Assembly: GCA_019095985.1 (NCBI GenBank)
Contig: CM032666.1
Span: 45,164,186-45,228,185, forward strand
DNA length: 64,000 nucleotides
Direction: 5' to 3'
DNA from: Streblospio benedicti
Lineage: Eukaryota > Annelida > Polychaeta > Spionida > Spionidae
The position numbers and the translations under genes are program-made. Of the stretch, positions 1 through 14,577 are shown one piece after another. The notes beneath the pieces are model-generated. The model was not told where the DNA came from and searched no databases. It saw nothing but the letters and a program-made list of their open reading frames with translations. How positions within the stretch are numbered: the first letter of the stretch is position 1; each line of letters opens with the position of its first letter.

Positions 1-210
1 ACTGCCAGTACAAAGGTTTCCATGTCACTATATTGGAAACTTCCTTATGACTAACAGCTTTAACATCAGTAGCTAACTTCCTGCTGTATAAGCTGGCACT
101 TGTTGTGTTCCTGGGTAACTTGTGAGACTGTGTATACTGCGGAGTGATGACCATCCTTTAACTTCCAATGTCTTTATTGTTCACTTATATTCTTCATTCA
201 TACACCAATC

Positions 211-282
211 ACACACACACGCACACACACGCACGCACACACGCACGCACGCACACGCACGCACACACATACACATACACAT
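211..282. repeat. CA-rich microsatellite with GCAC variants
   Basis: Simple dinucleotide tract of CA interspersed with GCAC units, ending in CATA-type variants. It abuts the left hammerhead element. Reading frames through it are compositional artefacts. Confidence 0.95.
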
Positions 283-288
283 AATAGA

Positions 289-549
289 GGGGACGAAACG
301 GCACCGTCTGCAGATAATTATACTACGCTCCCTTACTTCGTGTTCGGTTGAGCACTCTCGAGGTGCTGCTTCGCCAATGCCTTGTGCTTCGCTCACTGCT
401 CTGCAGTTTGAGCACTCTGGCAAGTATGCACGGGTCTGGCTTAAATACGCTTCGAGAGCTTATATGCTCTTCGTTGCTACCATTCCCAACCTCGTTTTTC
501 TGAGCTGCACTGATGAGTCCTAATAGGACGGAACGGTTACCATCTGCAG
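289..549 (+). mobile_element. Retrozyme-like element with hammerhead ribozyme, left copy
   Basis: The copy starts with the 3' half of a hammerhead ribozyme (GGACGAAACGG..CCGTC at 291-308), runs through about 200 bases of unique sequence, and ends with a nearly full hammerhead (504-549). The two predicted cleavage points (after 308 and after 544) are 236 nt apart, which is the size of one monomer. Self-cleaving monomers of this size arranged in tandem are known from metazoan retrozymes, and type I hammerheads also occur in Penelope-like elements and schistosome SM-alpha repeats. No ORF is seen inside, so it must be non-autonomous. Both ends lie in simple repeats. A second copy in opposite orientation lies at 960-1171. 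Confidence 0.75.
504..549 (+). ncRNA. Type I hammerhead ribozyme, left copy, core slightly altered
   Basis: Stem I 5' strand CTGCA (505-509) is followed by the core CTGATGA (510-516), stem II GTCC/GGAC closed by a TAATA loop, then GGAAC where the canonical core has GAAAC, a short stem III (ACGG..) and ATC before the expected cut at 544/545. The following TGCAG re-pairs with CTGCA to close stem I. The change in the GAAA box and a stem III mismatch probably weaken or abolish cleavage in this copy. Confidence 0.8.
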
Positions 550-560
550 ATAATTGGCAG

Positions 561-566
<6 letters not shown>

Positions 567-653
<87 letters not shown>
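567..653. repeat. (TA)n microsatellite
   Basis: Pure TA dinucleotide tract directly downstream of the left hammerhead element. Confidence 0.97.
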
Positions 654-658
<5 letters not shown>

Positions 659-959
659 AATCTGAACTATATATATAAATAGTGCTTTTTATGGACGGAC
701 AAATTATGTATTTTCCAAGGTACAAGGAACTAAATCATGTTGTGATACAACGTTGTTTCTTGCTTAAACACGCAATCATCAGTCACAAAGTGGGTAAGAA
801 CACAGGAAGCATATGAGCATATGAACATAATAGAGGGCATGACAATGTAGTATCAAAATACAGGAGGTTGAAATTATACTTTGCAAAAACATGGGTATAC
901 AAAACATGGGTATAAAGTCTATTGATTATATATATTATATATTATATATATATATATAA

Positions 960-1590
<631 letters not shown>

Positions 1591-1599
1591 CAGGCAATA

Positions 1600-4500
1600 A
1601 CTACATCAGCCTATCATAATGAAACTGCCGTGGTACTCTATACCTCGGACATAGTGACAATAGTACTAGACGCATATGTACCGGTGCCTAGTGATTATAT
1701 ACACAGACACCAGACATGCTGACATGCTTGTCTGCATGTTCACCTTGAACCATATGATCACAGAACGTGAATTACATACAGGCTTCATGGCTAAGTACGT
1801 TTCACCTTAATCTACATATAACTGAGGCTAACAACATGTCATATCACTGGGCACAAGTGTATACAACTGTACGACGTGCAATCAATCGAACCACGTAACA
1901 GTACTCTCTGACATCCTCGACACGGAAAACGGAGCCACCCTGATTGTTGATAGATCTGTGTCCCACGAAGACGTGGTTGCCACAAAGATGGGATCCACTG
2001 GTGGGTGAAGTAACACCAGCAATCGAACGGCTATGTAGATCCGGTGTTGTTTCTCTCTCGCCACAAACCCACACTTTCAGGTCTCTTGGTAACCAGGTAA
2101 ACATTAACCCTGCTTTAGATATCCTTTGTTTTGGATCCATCGTGTATGGATGCTGAGATTTGTTTGGTGCCTATGAGCAATAACACATATAAACAAGATT
2201 ACTATACGCTTTATTGAATACATGTAGGAGCACTGTAAAGATAAGGTATGGCACACTGACATTGTCTGACAAGTACACCTTAAATATATTGTTTCATGCA
2301 TTTTCCCAACCAATGTTTGTATTTTAACCATCAGATGTTGAGTTCCGCAGTTTCCTGGACTTGTCCGTGAGCAATGTCCGCCTCTCTTCAGGACCAGGCT
2401 GCGTGCGGACCTCGGCCCCTGCTTCCTAAGCCCCCGGGATGACCATGTCTCGTTTCCCAAACAGGGCAATTTTCTCATAAAAACAGATGCGTCTCTGTGG
2501 ATGCCGGCATAGCACTGTGATGTGGTGTTGATATAAAAATAGAGTCTATGTGTGCATTGTGCATTGTATAGTTTTATCTCCTAATAATTAGGAATCTACT
2601 TGATAAAATATACATGTAGATCCAAAGTAATTACGACCGTGAGTTAGGGTTCTTCGAGAACATGCAAACGTGACCAATCGTTGATAAAACACTCTTCGTT
2701 CCGAACTATGAAAAAGAAATTGGTGAACGTAAAAAAATGATTGATTCATATTACTGATGAAAGAGTATTCAAACGGCGTGCATTCTTGACGCAATTCTTC
2801 AACAATAAAAAGAAGAAAAATATTTCAATTATGAAGTATTTGTAGCTATTGTTGGTTCGTGTCATTTACTGTATTATGGCATTTGTAGTCATATTTCAAA
2901 AATGTTATGCCATCTTATTTTTCAATCAAAATACTGCTCACGTTAGCTAGATATCTGATTTTGTAGTCTGGTTTAATCAGAAGAAATGATAAACAATCAC
3001 GAACAACCTTTACCGTTACCACTGAGCTAATCTAAAATCGTTGACAACAATATCCTTCTAGTAACAAAGTATGTAAACGACTTGAAGTGAATTGGTAAAT
3101 GGGATACAACTGGTGTTCCTTGATTACTATTTATAAAAAAGCCCACGCTTTCCTGTCATTTCCATCATAATAATAATCACAGTGTTTATGTACCGTTCCT
3201 TTGAAAGTCTGTTTTAGCAAAACTGGAAATGGTGGCATAAACTACGAGTTGCTTTACGCTGAAGATGCAATGCCTATTTTGTGCATTGTAAATATGGAAT
3301 AGTGACTCAGTATCGTTGAAATAGTCTCTTTTATAGCACACAGGCTCAATTTACAGCTTGGTCATATGTGCACAAATATTTTACACAGACATGTACACCA
3401 GACGTACACGATAAACATTTGAAATTATGTTGATCTTTTCCCCAGTTTCACGTACATCCACGAAAGTTCTGCACATTAGTAGTGATTATTTTTCTCGGCC
3501 TTTTTTAAAATTTGCGTACTGACCACAGTTGATGTAAGGCCACAAAGGCGAATATAAGAGAATATCTGTTTAAATATAACAAGTCGCATGCCCATTACCT
3601 CAGTGAGGGAAATCAGTTCGAGAGAAGATGCCATTCTAATTTCTTCTTCCATTATATGCACAATTCAGCAATATGTGAGGAAACGATAGTGCGTACTTGT
3701 CACCTGATATATTGTTTTCTTTATTAGATTGTGGCTCATCTCCTCCAGGTGTTGATGAATTGCTACTTGAGTCAAGTAGTCCCTGTGTAGTGTGAAGGGC
3801 TGCCACGTCAATCGTCTAATCTGGACCAGATCTCGGATACAATCTAGTGGCCCAGAGACCGGGGTTAGCGAGGAAATATATTAAGGCAGTGTGGTTACAT
3901 GACAAAACTTATGTAATAACCCCCCCCCACCGCTAGGATAAACTTATTCACGTTCCATCAATGTTAAATGCCAATTATCAATGTATACAAGCATGTGTTA
4001 TTGGTCAGATATCCTTCGCGAACCTCAGCATCTCAGTGAGAACAAAAGTTCAAAACTAAATGAACGCGTTAATTGTTTTCCCGTCGAGGAGAAACACTAC
4101 AAATGTCAAGAAAAGCATCTGCAGTTGATTCAGTGGAAAGGTTCCTTCAAAGGACACCAGAAATAGTGCACGGGGGAAATCAACTTTCACAGTTGCTCTA
4201 ACCAAATGGCTGGTGACACGACGGAGGCCACGATTTGGAGCATAAAATGTTAGATGACAGCAGCAAATGAGGACAATGCCATTAAATTACACATTCATTT
4301 GTCACAATTGGCAATCATGTAATGCTCGGGAATTGTGGCAGGTATAATTCAGGGGAAAACTGTTGTATTGTCTTTGTTTTATTTATCTACAAACTGTATT
4401 GGTAAGCTTTCTGTGTCGTGTGTTATTGTACGTAGAAGGCTAGCGTAAAATACGACATTCTTTTAAGATTGAAAAAAAAACACATAGTCATTACGTATAT

Positions 4501-6029
4501 GTACGGTTAAAACTGAAAGGGAATAACATTAATTAGTTTAGGCCTTACGAAAAGCTGTAACTAGATATAGGACCTTTTTCATTCGTTCCTTAAGTAATAT
4601 AAGTTGAAACAACTACTTACTAGTATTTCCCAAAAATATAGAACAATGCATATACACATATTTATTCACATAAAACTAAATAAAGAATATTCAGACCGTT
4701 CTCCAAGAAAAAAAACATTGATTAACTTTGCAGTATTTCAATTACTTGATATTGACTCTATAGTCTGAAACATATGCAGTCACTTGTATAAAACAACAAC
4801 GTGACTCTGATACCAATAGAGACGGAAAGCCTCCAAATGGCCAATGAGAAACAAAAACAAAGCACAGCTGCTGATAAAACGCACTATATCAAATAAGCTA
4901 CCAGACGCTACTAGAATTTCGCTCATGTCTCTCTTGAAATGGTCTCGTCCTAAAATTGAAACATAAGATTGTCTCTGTTAGTAATAGGTCATTCACCAAC
5001 AAATCGCAATAGTTGATCTCATACAAGATTTGGTTCTCAAAGGAACAGTGCATATTACGATAGCATCATTGAAAATTCTTTGAAGTTTCAATATTACTGT
5101 AGACTATCATGCACATCGATCAACCCATTCTACAAACCAGTTTTACTAGAGCCACGTGATACATCATTATGAGGTTTAGAAAACTATTACATGCGTCCGT
5201 ATTCTCTTTGTCTACCGCTTCTGCAGAAAGTGATCCATGGAAAGGACGCAATTTGTTTACTTCTGCGCCAATCATATTCTTCCTACGATACACAGCATAG
5301 TCCATATCGCACCCCGCCCCCCCACACACACACCATAGTCCCAAATACAAGTAAGCATCATCTCGGTCATATCTGTTAGTATACGTGCATATTCCTTTGT
5401 TAGCATTCCTATCAGTGAAGCATACTCATAATATATTCACTAAACTGCATGATATAAACTTTTAGGGGAGCAAAAAGGTTTCATCTAAGAAGACTAATTA
5501 TGCGGACATAGAAAATGAGAAAATAACAAGTGATAAAAGAAACCTTAAATCCATACTTGTGTGATCTTGCAGACGGTAACATTATTATGAGCGTTGTGAA
5601 TTCGTGCCTCATTCCACGTAGCGTCGTCCTCTCATTAGGGCTTTATTTGCCATCATAGTATTTGATTATGCTGTTTATTATCAAACGCGGTGCTATTAAT
5701 TACCCTGTGTGATTGTATGAGACCCGTGGGCTTGCAGAGACCTCGTGAAACAGCAGTGATACCTGGTTCATTACCCCTAGCCCCAGACGTAAACCATAAA
5801 CGGGCAATTTAGGATATGGCAGAGCAGGTGGATGGATGCAGCCAGAGACACAAACAAAGCATACATCTAGTGCAATGTGTACGGGCACTAGATGTTTTAT
5901 CATCTACTAGACATTTGAAACATTTACTATTCGCTACAATGATTAACAGTGAGCACTCGCACAAAGTCCACAATTGTGACACAGGGGGTATGAAATCAGT
6001 ATCTAGAAATATAGTGCCGCCGCCAAAGA
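1600..6029. other. Non-coding stretch, nothing recognised
   Basis: AT-rich sequence with only short, codon-neutral open frames. Two slightly GC-richer patches (about 1880-2100 and 2340-2460) are open in several frames at once but match no family I know. It lies downstream of the glutamate receptor first exon and is taken as its intron. Confidence 0.6.
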
Positions 6030-6345
6030 TATCAAACACAAAAATATAATGAAGCTTTGAACTTGTACCCAAAAATATAATGTCATCAGCTACATACGTT
6101 TTTTTAATAATGCTCAGTCATAATGTTACCAAAGGATGATGTGAATTAAAGCAAATAACATATTATCACCTAATAATATAATGATTTATCAATATTTGCA
6201 CGAACATGTCAAACATATGACCCAAAACTATATAGAATTTTGAATAATATCGAATCCAAAAATATAATGGACGAGGAAATGATGAACCAAAAATATAATG
6301 GATGGGGAAAGTATGACCGAAAAGTATAATGGTCGGTTAAAAAGG
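6030..6345. repeat. Degenerate 31-bp minisatellite
   Basis: The phrase CCAAAAATATAATGG recurs with an exact 31-bp step (A-runs starting at 6040, 6071, 6258, 6289 and 6320). The gap between 6071 and 6258 is close to six periods and contains weaker copies, so about ten units are present, the middle ones decayed. Confidence 0.7.
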
Positions 6346-9300
6346 CACACCTATCCGGTGGTACGTACGTCCTTACCCACCCAACCTATTGAAGACACCT
6401 GCAACGCCCACTCCGAGTAATGATGAATATCCATGGGTTGGGGGCTGGGCGACCCACTAACTGGGTATCAATGTGCATTGTTTTGGGTCACTTGGTGCAC
6501 ACAACAATGGTCATTACAACACCATCACATGAATTGACATTGGGGGTTTGCTGTCAAGCTTAAACGGAACTCGTGGTTCTCGTGTTATAACACTACCACA
6601 TATTTGAACACACAATACACTGAGTGGCAATCAGAAAGAAAAAAACGGCAACAAAAACTGCATGCTGATGCAGCAAATTGTCATTAGTAATGTCATAGTT
6701 TGTATACGCTGCAGCTGACGAGGCAAAGATGGGCACACAAAAATATGTAATGTTATCCTGTGAGCTCATAATTGACGTAAACATATGGAGGAAGAAAATG
6801 TCCGTTCATCATACCATCCCTCGTGCATTGCACTTGTAATGCGAGAGCATCTGTTTTAATAGAGAGCTGACTACGTTATTCTCACAACGTTATTTATACC
6901 GCATTGTTAAACTTTGGCAATTAGTAATTTAATTCAATTGCACAAGTATTTTCTATTTGTGCAAAACGTATACTACGAAATGGCCGTGTTACCATGTAAA
7001 GTAGAAACGGCCAACAAAACATGAATTGAAACTGTCATGTTACGTTTAGCTTAAAGCTTGTTTGCGTGTAGGAATTTCTTTGTCAAGTGAGTTATCATTT
7101 TATCTTAAAGAGTCACCTGGGTGCACTCTTTTTGCTCAGCGAGTAAAACAATGTATTTTATCATGTTTGTACGAACTCAGTGCATTGATTGTATTGTTAA
7201 TAATAAGTTTGCACATTATTAATTATTAAAAGGGTTTGCTACTTTTCTTCCAAGAATCCGGCCGTGTGCAAGTATGGTAGTAGTTTGTATGTATTCGTTT
7301 TCTTTGATTAGTGTTTCATACACATTTGCACCAATCATAAAGCAATTTGCATATGAAAAATAGAAGAAAGAAAATCACTAGTGTACTGTGGGGAAAATGC
7401 AATGTCATGCGGATATAACCGAAAGCTTCATATGACCAGTAAAAAGATTGGTTCAATGTATAAGTCCAACCCAATATAATGAATGAAAACTGGTACAAAT
7501 GAATATCCAACTTATAAGATTTTTTTTTTATCTAACGGTGTATCATCTATAATTCTACACATTTTGTATGCTAGTGTCAGTGATTTATCATTATTGCCTG
7601 TTTCTTGCTGCTCTTGTTATCCAGTAATGGCGGATAAAAGCGCAAGTCTCCGCATGTAAAACATCATAAATGGAATTCCAGGGCATATGGATTATTAGCT
7701 ATAAAGCGACAAACAGCTATCATACGGCCGGCAGAGAGAGAAAAGCCTAATCAGGAAACAGTATTTTGTCTAATGGAACCGTGTTGAATAGTGTTAATGC
7801 AGCACATAGTTGAGAGCATAATTTCCACCATCACAGGCCTCATGTCGCGTATCTCAACGTGAACTTGGGTATAGTAAATAAAATAGACCACTAAAACCTT
7901 TTTTGTGCGAATCAACCTCTCCGTGTGGGGTTCTATCTCTGAAAATAGGAACGTGTAAACGCAATCGGGTCTTCAATATACTTGGGAATTTAGGATCATA
8001 ATTAATCGCAAACGTATAACTATCGGTTATAGTTGTTAATATTATTTTCTTTCTTTACTTATGGGTGATTGGTAGAATAATTAGGTCCTCTGCATTGGTT
8101 TTTGAACAGAAGCTTCCAACCAGATCACCTAATTATAAAACAATCATTGTGATGTTTTATGATTGATATTAAATGTGGTATAATTCCAGCTATTCAGGGA
8201 AGCTGGCAGTAGATTTGCATTATTTGCATCAAGGACAAACATTGTCACTTACAAGTAATAGTAGACATATATAGTCATTTAACGAGCCACTCATATCATC
8301 ATTGTTCCAACTGCACGAAGTTCTGATCAAGGACATAGCGATACTTAATATAAGTCATTGGCAGTACATTTTCACTAGAAATTACCACAAATCACCTACT
8401 ACAACGTATTATTGCAAATCATAAAGCTTCACGTAGGAAGTGAGATAATGATATCAAGATTTCAATCATTATTTTTCAAAAACTGAACGACAAATGGCTC
8501 AACAACAGAATAGACAGTCTTCTTACTACTGCAATTGTGTAGTCGTGTAAATTCAATCTGATGTGTTGATTTCAACATTAGGAGAAATCAATACACTGAT
8601 GAGACTCACCAATGAGTCAGTAGAGCTAGAGAAGTGGATCAAATTAGACCCTTCTGTCGCAATAGAATGAGATATTTACTCAAACACAGACCAATCTAAT
8701 AATCAATGGGTCGCATCTTCTAATGGCGTTCATCATAGATGCCCAGTGTACATGTATACAGTGTAATGTCCTCGCTATGGGTGTTCTCGTTTCATTTGAG
8801 TTTAATTGCGCCTTTTGAGCAGATCAGTTTCCTTGTTATATAGCGTGTGTGAGACCCGTAAGAGGTACCAGTAACATAGGCAGATCCGGGTGTGGGGTGT
8901 GGTGCACATGTGCGCCCCCTCTTTTCCCGCCAAAATACTTCATTTTCATATGGGTTTTGGCATGTCCGCCATCGATTGCGCATACGAAACTCATAAAATC
9001 CCATAATTAAAGTGCGCCCCTTCCAAAACCACCGAAACATTGTCATTCTACCGTAGCATGTAACCACCGTAAATTATAATACCGCTCAAGAATCTCAAAT
9101 GTCTTATTCTCTGGCGTTGGGCAAAGGGACTTATGCTAATAGGATGATCTTAATTGAAGAGGAGATCTTGCTTCGTGTATCATACACGTCTAGACGTCTA
9201 GACGCGTAGACAAGTAACCGAGAAAATATGGGTTCAAGTGTGTGTCTCCGTATTACCCTCTATTCGTGCCATTGGCACATGACTCCACCTGAGGTCTAAT

Positions 9301-12300
9301 TTTGACGAGGCACGGATCGGGCCAGGATGGTGAAAGCGAGACCATTTTGGTGTAATCCCAAAGCTCTCTGTACATGTATCTACACTGTTTCTATTGTGTT
9401 TTGTTTGTTTATTTTTGGGGTTGGGGGGATTGGCCTTTGTCACACTTTACAATTGGTTTTGTTTTATAGCCTAACAGCGTGGCCTTGAATGATTCAATGA
9501 AAGGGTTTGGTTGTAGGGTGTTTTTACTTCGCGGTTGCAACCAATTTCTGAATTAAGATGGTTTAATAGTCTCATGTACATGCATACTGAGAGCCTTTAT
9601 CAATGCTGTTGAACTACATCGTTGAAAGATTGATATTAGTGCAATTCATGTGTGAACCCGGGATAAACTTGTGGATTTTTCACACCTACGATCGCCCCTT
9701 TCACACGGAAATCGCTGCAAATCATACGTTTCCAATGTTCACATGCCGTCAACAAATTACCAGTCTTTGAGGCATTCAAAGAAGAACCCGGGCCTTTACT
9801 TTTCCACTGCATTGATCTCACCCACGCCATCAGGCCCTATTGGAACAGTCTATGGTCAACGTGAATAGACAAAATTACCCTTGCAAGAAGAAAAAGGTGT
9901 TTCAAGTGATAGAAAAACCTGAGTTTTCAATGGTTACTGGGTACAAAATGAGCTTATTTTTCTTCGACAATGCCACTAGTTTTATATATAAAGTTCTAAT
10001 ACGATACAAATATTTATGAAAACGAAGGGTAATTCATTCAAATTACACATGGGCCAGTAGTAATGAGTTCCCCTACAATATCCACAACTCCCAGGATGAG
10101 TTTCGACACAATATAATATCCGAACAAGGAATGCAAGCATTATGTTGTCTTGATAGTCTGGGTGATTGGAAAACGGATAATTTATCACTTATAAAACGAC
10201 AGCCAGTATTCAAAGGTTCACTGTTTTGACTACGGGTATAATCCACTCGGGTACATATTCCCAATGAGTACTATGGCCATTTCAGGAGTACAACAATGGT
10301 GAACAGATGGTCTTCCGTAGCAACATTAATTCAATTTCATTTACAAGAGAATGGCCTTCTGTCAAATGCAATAACAGTACTGTAAGTGTGGCATGCATCA
10401 ATGCCAATTATGAAATGGGTTTCTTAGTGTTGATATGGCTCATCTAGTTTATGTTTGGGAAGCAGTGAGTGTATGTTTCTCCCATGCTGTATCCCATTAA
10501 CGTGCCATTAATAACTTAAAAGATATTATAGATATTCATAGTGTCTACTTGCGTTGAGTACATCTATATGCTGCCATCAGTAGATCAGCATTACCAATAC
10601 ATACCTGAAAATAGAATAAAAATGAAATGAGTTGATCTTCTATTGTTATATCTTAAGAAATGCCAGTTGAATCAATGTAGCACAGTAAATATGTTGTTGC
10701 TGAAATCCTTCCCAATTTAGATTGTTGTCTCTAAGGATGTCACAAAACAGTGAATTGGGTTCTCATCGAACACACAGCCGATTTTATCTCTAAATGTTCC
10801 TCCTAATATAAAAGTGGCTAGCACAGTATATTCGGGGATTTTAAGACATGAAATTGTAATTAAATGTAGAATTCTATCTTAGATGCGGTGAAATGTTTTT
10901 TCTAATATGTGTAATAAAAAATAATGATATGCAGTTAAACATGTTGCTTTGCTATATACGAGCTCTGTGATGACAACAAACTGTACATGTATATAGTGTG
11001 CTTAGTGACTGTGTAGAGATATCGTTGAAAACCAGTGCGATATGTAAACCCAACCAAACAAGAAGTCAACGTACACCACTTTATTCATTAATATGGGCAT
11101 CTCATACCGCTTTACATGCCCGAGAGAACAAAATTAGCATGGTAAATGCCTAATTATTTAGCGTATGTTTGCGTAATAGGCTTACCAATTTTCATAAATG
11201 AACATTCTAGTTTGTTGAGCAAATATGCTGGCCGTATATGGGTCTTCAGGGATGTGCTGCAGTAGAGGTTACCAAAATATAATTGTACGACTACAGCTAA
11301 TTGCCAATCTAGTGAAAACCTATTGAGTACGTATATACTTCAAATTTTCTTGTTATTAAGATTAAATGCATCTTACGTACACAAGTATTTAGGGATAGTG
11401 GACTTCTAGATAGGGTTAACAAAACTGATGAACAAAAATCCGTCAGTATTGTCAATATTTTTAAATAATGATTCGTCTAGAGAATTCCTACAACGTATAA
11501 CCATAACCAAACTTCACTATCTCTGTGTATACAGTAATTGTTCAAACTCTAAAAAGCATGTGCTTGCAAGTTATCAACCAATCATCTCCACGCGATGCTA
11601 GACATACTTCGGCTAACTCCCGGTGTGTGGTAAATCAGGGATCATTGATCAGGCGTGTAATGAAACGTGTTTGCTGTTTGCGGCCTCACGTAACACAGCG
11701 TGGGGCGGACGCAACACAGCCTCCCCGTCTGCAAGCCAACTCTGCGCATGCTCGATTATGATGAGCCGAGAGACGTCTGTGATAGCTAGGGTGTTGTTGT
11801 TGTTTTTTACTTTATGGAGTATGTGATCAAATCTTTGAACGAAAAAGTAGATAAATTTCATTCGAGCATGCAAATGAACCACGCGACCAGAGACATCGTG
11901 ATTTCACCACTGAAAGTTCGCTACGACTATTCAATTGCCTTGGGAACTATTCCACCAAATATTCTTTGTACTCGCGAATATTCTTCCTACTCGCGATCAC
12001 ATGTACGATTGAACTTGTGAAGCTGAACTTGTGAAGCTGAAAACTTCCCTGTAGTCGACACCGTCGTGTTCGTTTTATCTCCCTGTCCTAAAATGTGCTG
12101 GTGCACTGTAGATATCTGGTTATGTAGACGATGGTGGTTGAAAGAGCATTACGGTTCAAATAAAGAAATCATTTCTCTCATCTATGCACTAGTCTATTGT
12201 GAATCAATATCCTATTATAATTCACTTTAAAGTACAAGACCCTGTTCCAGAAATAACGCCATTTGAAGTAGAGCAAAAATCTGGAGGCTATGAACATAAA

Positions 12301-13180
12301 GTGAACATACGAAATGGCCGGAGAACACAGTATCATAAGAATATATTGCTTCAGGGAGGCAACTAGGGGCATAATAGCATGACATAGCAGCTGTATCATA
12401 GACAATAAACCCTGTTTATTGGGTCGGAAAGGAACAGACAATCACATGAATAGCGGGACAGTGGGCGCATCTCTGTAATGGCAGTAATAAGGAGGCTAGT
12501 CAAGTTGACAGAAGTAGGGATTGCCACATGCTAAGAGCTAATATTTCCTCGTAGACGGTTTGTTACTCTCACATTAAGAACAAACTCATCTGAAATTCAT
12601 CTGTGATTTGCATTCATATTTAGTATATTCACAATACGGACGAATAACGGATTATTCATATTTGATGACGTATGGCAGGTAGCAGACTTGTAGTTCGCAC
12701 CTTTTCTATTTAAAATCTATTATATCTAGATGAAGCACACCTTTTTACGGAATTTTTACTATGTTCTTATATGCATCTTAATAATAGGTTATATGCCATG
12801 CAATTAAAGACTTTTTAGTAAATTTTTATTGAAGTATTTTTTTTCCATAGTGAAGAGGTTGTCACACAGCACAATTATTTGAAATACATTGTTATTAACA
12901 TTGTTACAATCCACATAATGTAAATGTATTTGTGGTGGTTTATAGTCGTGATCCAAGTATTGCTCTAACGACTTTACAATTTACACCACGTCATTGGCCA
13001 ACTTATTGATCATCAATTGATCATTTCTCAAATGCTTGGGCCGGCAGCACATTCAGCGCACGACGCTCATTACACAAACAATCACTCAGTCATTCTTTCA
13101 ACCCAACGACCTGTACATATTTAACGTGTAGGAACATGGATCAGTGTGCAACTATATTTAGGGATGCGTTTGTTTAATAC
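6346..13180. other. Non-coding stretch, presumed intron
   Basis: No exon, RNA gene or complete element recognised. Open frames are short and show no family motif. A CTGATGAG string near 8597 has a stem II-like hairpin but lacks the GAAA box of a hammerhead. Confidence 0.6.
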
Positions 13181-13262
13181 CCACCTCCAGACCCGACCTG
13201 GAATCGAACCCACGACCTCCTGGTCACGAATCCAACTCCCTATCCGCTCGGCCACAGAAGAA
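13181..13262 (-). mobile_element. tRNA-derived SINE fragment
   Basis: The minus strand reads TGTGGCCGAGCGGATAG (A-box-like) and GTGGGTTCGATTCC (B box) with tRNA-like spacing. The flanks do not form an acceptor stem, so it is a SINE head rather than a tRNA gene. The same head occurs at 30470-30667, also on the minus strand. Confidence 0.7.
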
Positions 13263-13359
13263 CACTAAGGTTCATATAACGATCAATAGGGACTATGCAT
13301 CTACTCCAATATATGCATTTGAACACTGTGTTTATATTAAAGTTGATTGATTGTTTCTA

Positions 13360-13789
13360 CTTCGAAGTAGTTCTCTCCATATTGGTGTTGAGACAGGCAT
13401 ATTTGATAAATATATCACTTGAAAATAGAATACGTAAATTTTATCAGGTAAATGAAGAAGATGAACAGCACCTTTTAATCAATTGTACATTGTATAACGA
13501 TCTCCGAGACAAACTCTTTAATGAAATCAGTATGTATGTTGAAACATTCAGTGATTTTAAAACACTTCACAAATATTGTATCTCAATGACAAATGATCTT
13601 ATCCAACTTTTGTTTTTGTAAAATCAATTTTTAAAATGTCCAAAAGAATATTAATATATGTTTGATTTATTTTATATAAAGATATAAACTTTCAAGTGTC
13701 TCATAGTCTGATGTTGGCAGGACATTTTTTCATTTAATCGATTAGATTGTTATTATTTTGTAAATAATGTGTGACACTCTAATAAACCA

Positions 13790-13866
<77 letters not shown>
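13360..13866 (+). mobile_element. LINE 3' end with (TTAC)n tail
   Basis: The open frame ending at 13621 encodes a C-terminus typical of non-LTR retrotransposon ORF2: ENRIRKFYQVN then DEQHLLINCTLYNDLRDKLF, the region found after the reverse transcriptase (zf-RVT-like, its cysteines lost). It is followed by an untranslated stretch with AATAAA and a run of about 17 TTAC units, a usual LINE 3' terminus. The copy is heavily 5'-truncated and not functional. Confidence 0.7.
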
Positions 13867-14577
13867 CATACATAATTTCATAGAATATACGATTCTGTAT
13901 ATAGTTAGTTCGGACATGCCTGATACTGCTTTGGGCTTATCATGCAATTCTCGAGCAATTAAATTTCACGTCAATATATAATAAATGTATATATTGTAGA
14001 CTATCCAACATTTCAACTGGCAATCAGCTCATTTGATACAACTATTTACATGTCATTATAAGATGCACTGCAATAGTCGTAATTGAACGAGCCTATGAAG
14101 CTTATAGTAAATATTAGGCCCTCTCTCACCATGTGCTCCGAGCTGGTTCTCACCGACTGGCCCGTTTTCCTTATATGTGTGTATTGGCATGCGTAATCGG
14201 CTTATATATGCTCCGTCACACCCATTCTATGGAACTGTCTCTCTGTGTATTTGTAGTGTAAAATACTCAGATCTGCTTTGTTTCCAGTTATTTGTCCCTG
14301 GGGTTCATACTCCCGTGCAATTAATAAGAAATAATAGATATATTTCTTGTGAAATATGCCTTCTCTGGATGTGAATATAAAATTTACGTGTAGGCCCTAC
14401 GAACAATTACGATCCCGTTTTCTTAAGCACGCATAACATAGCCTTCTCGTTGAGAAGGTCGAGTTTTGTGTCAAGCGCCCAATTGCACATGCCAGGTTTT
14501 CATTTCCATCATTGTAGCATGCACCCAACATCGTTTGCAGGGAATTTGGTAAAATAATCATAAAAAAGTTAACAATT

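Noticed and set aside
1844-2140. Moderately GC-rich patch open on both strands (98 codons on minus)
   Set aside because: Several frames are open at once, no family motif is recognised, and there are no convincing splice borders.
2340-2478. GC-rich patch with a 124-codon frame on minus
   Set aside because: The coding-like look is confined to about 120 bp, and the rest of the frame is AT-rich with biased composition. No homologue recognised.
8597-8630. CTGATGAG followed by a GACTCA/TGAGTC hairpin, resembling a hammerhead
   Set aside because: The GAAA box and a matching stem I/III are absent, so it is not a hammerhead ribozyme.
13181-13262. tRNA gene on the minus strand
   Set aside because: A- and B-box-like segments are present but there is no acceptor stem, and the same head occurs in a SINE at 30.5 kb.
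13792-13866. CRISPR-like regular repeat
   Set aside because: It is a pure TTAC microsatellite with no spacers, forming the tail of a LINE in a eukaryotic genome.
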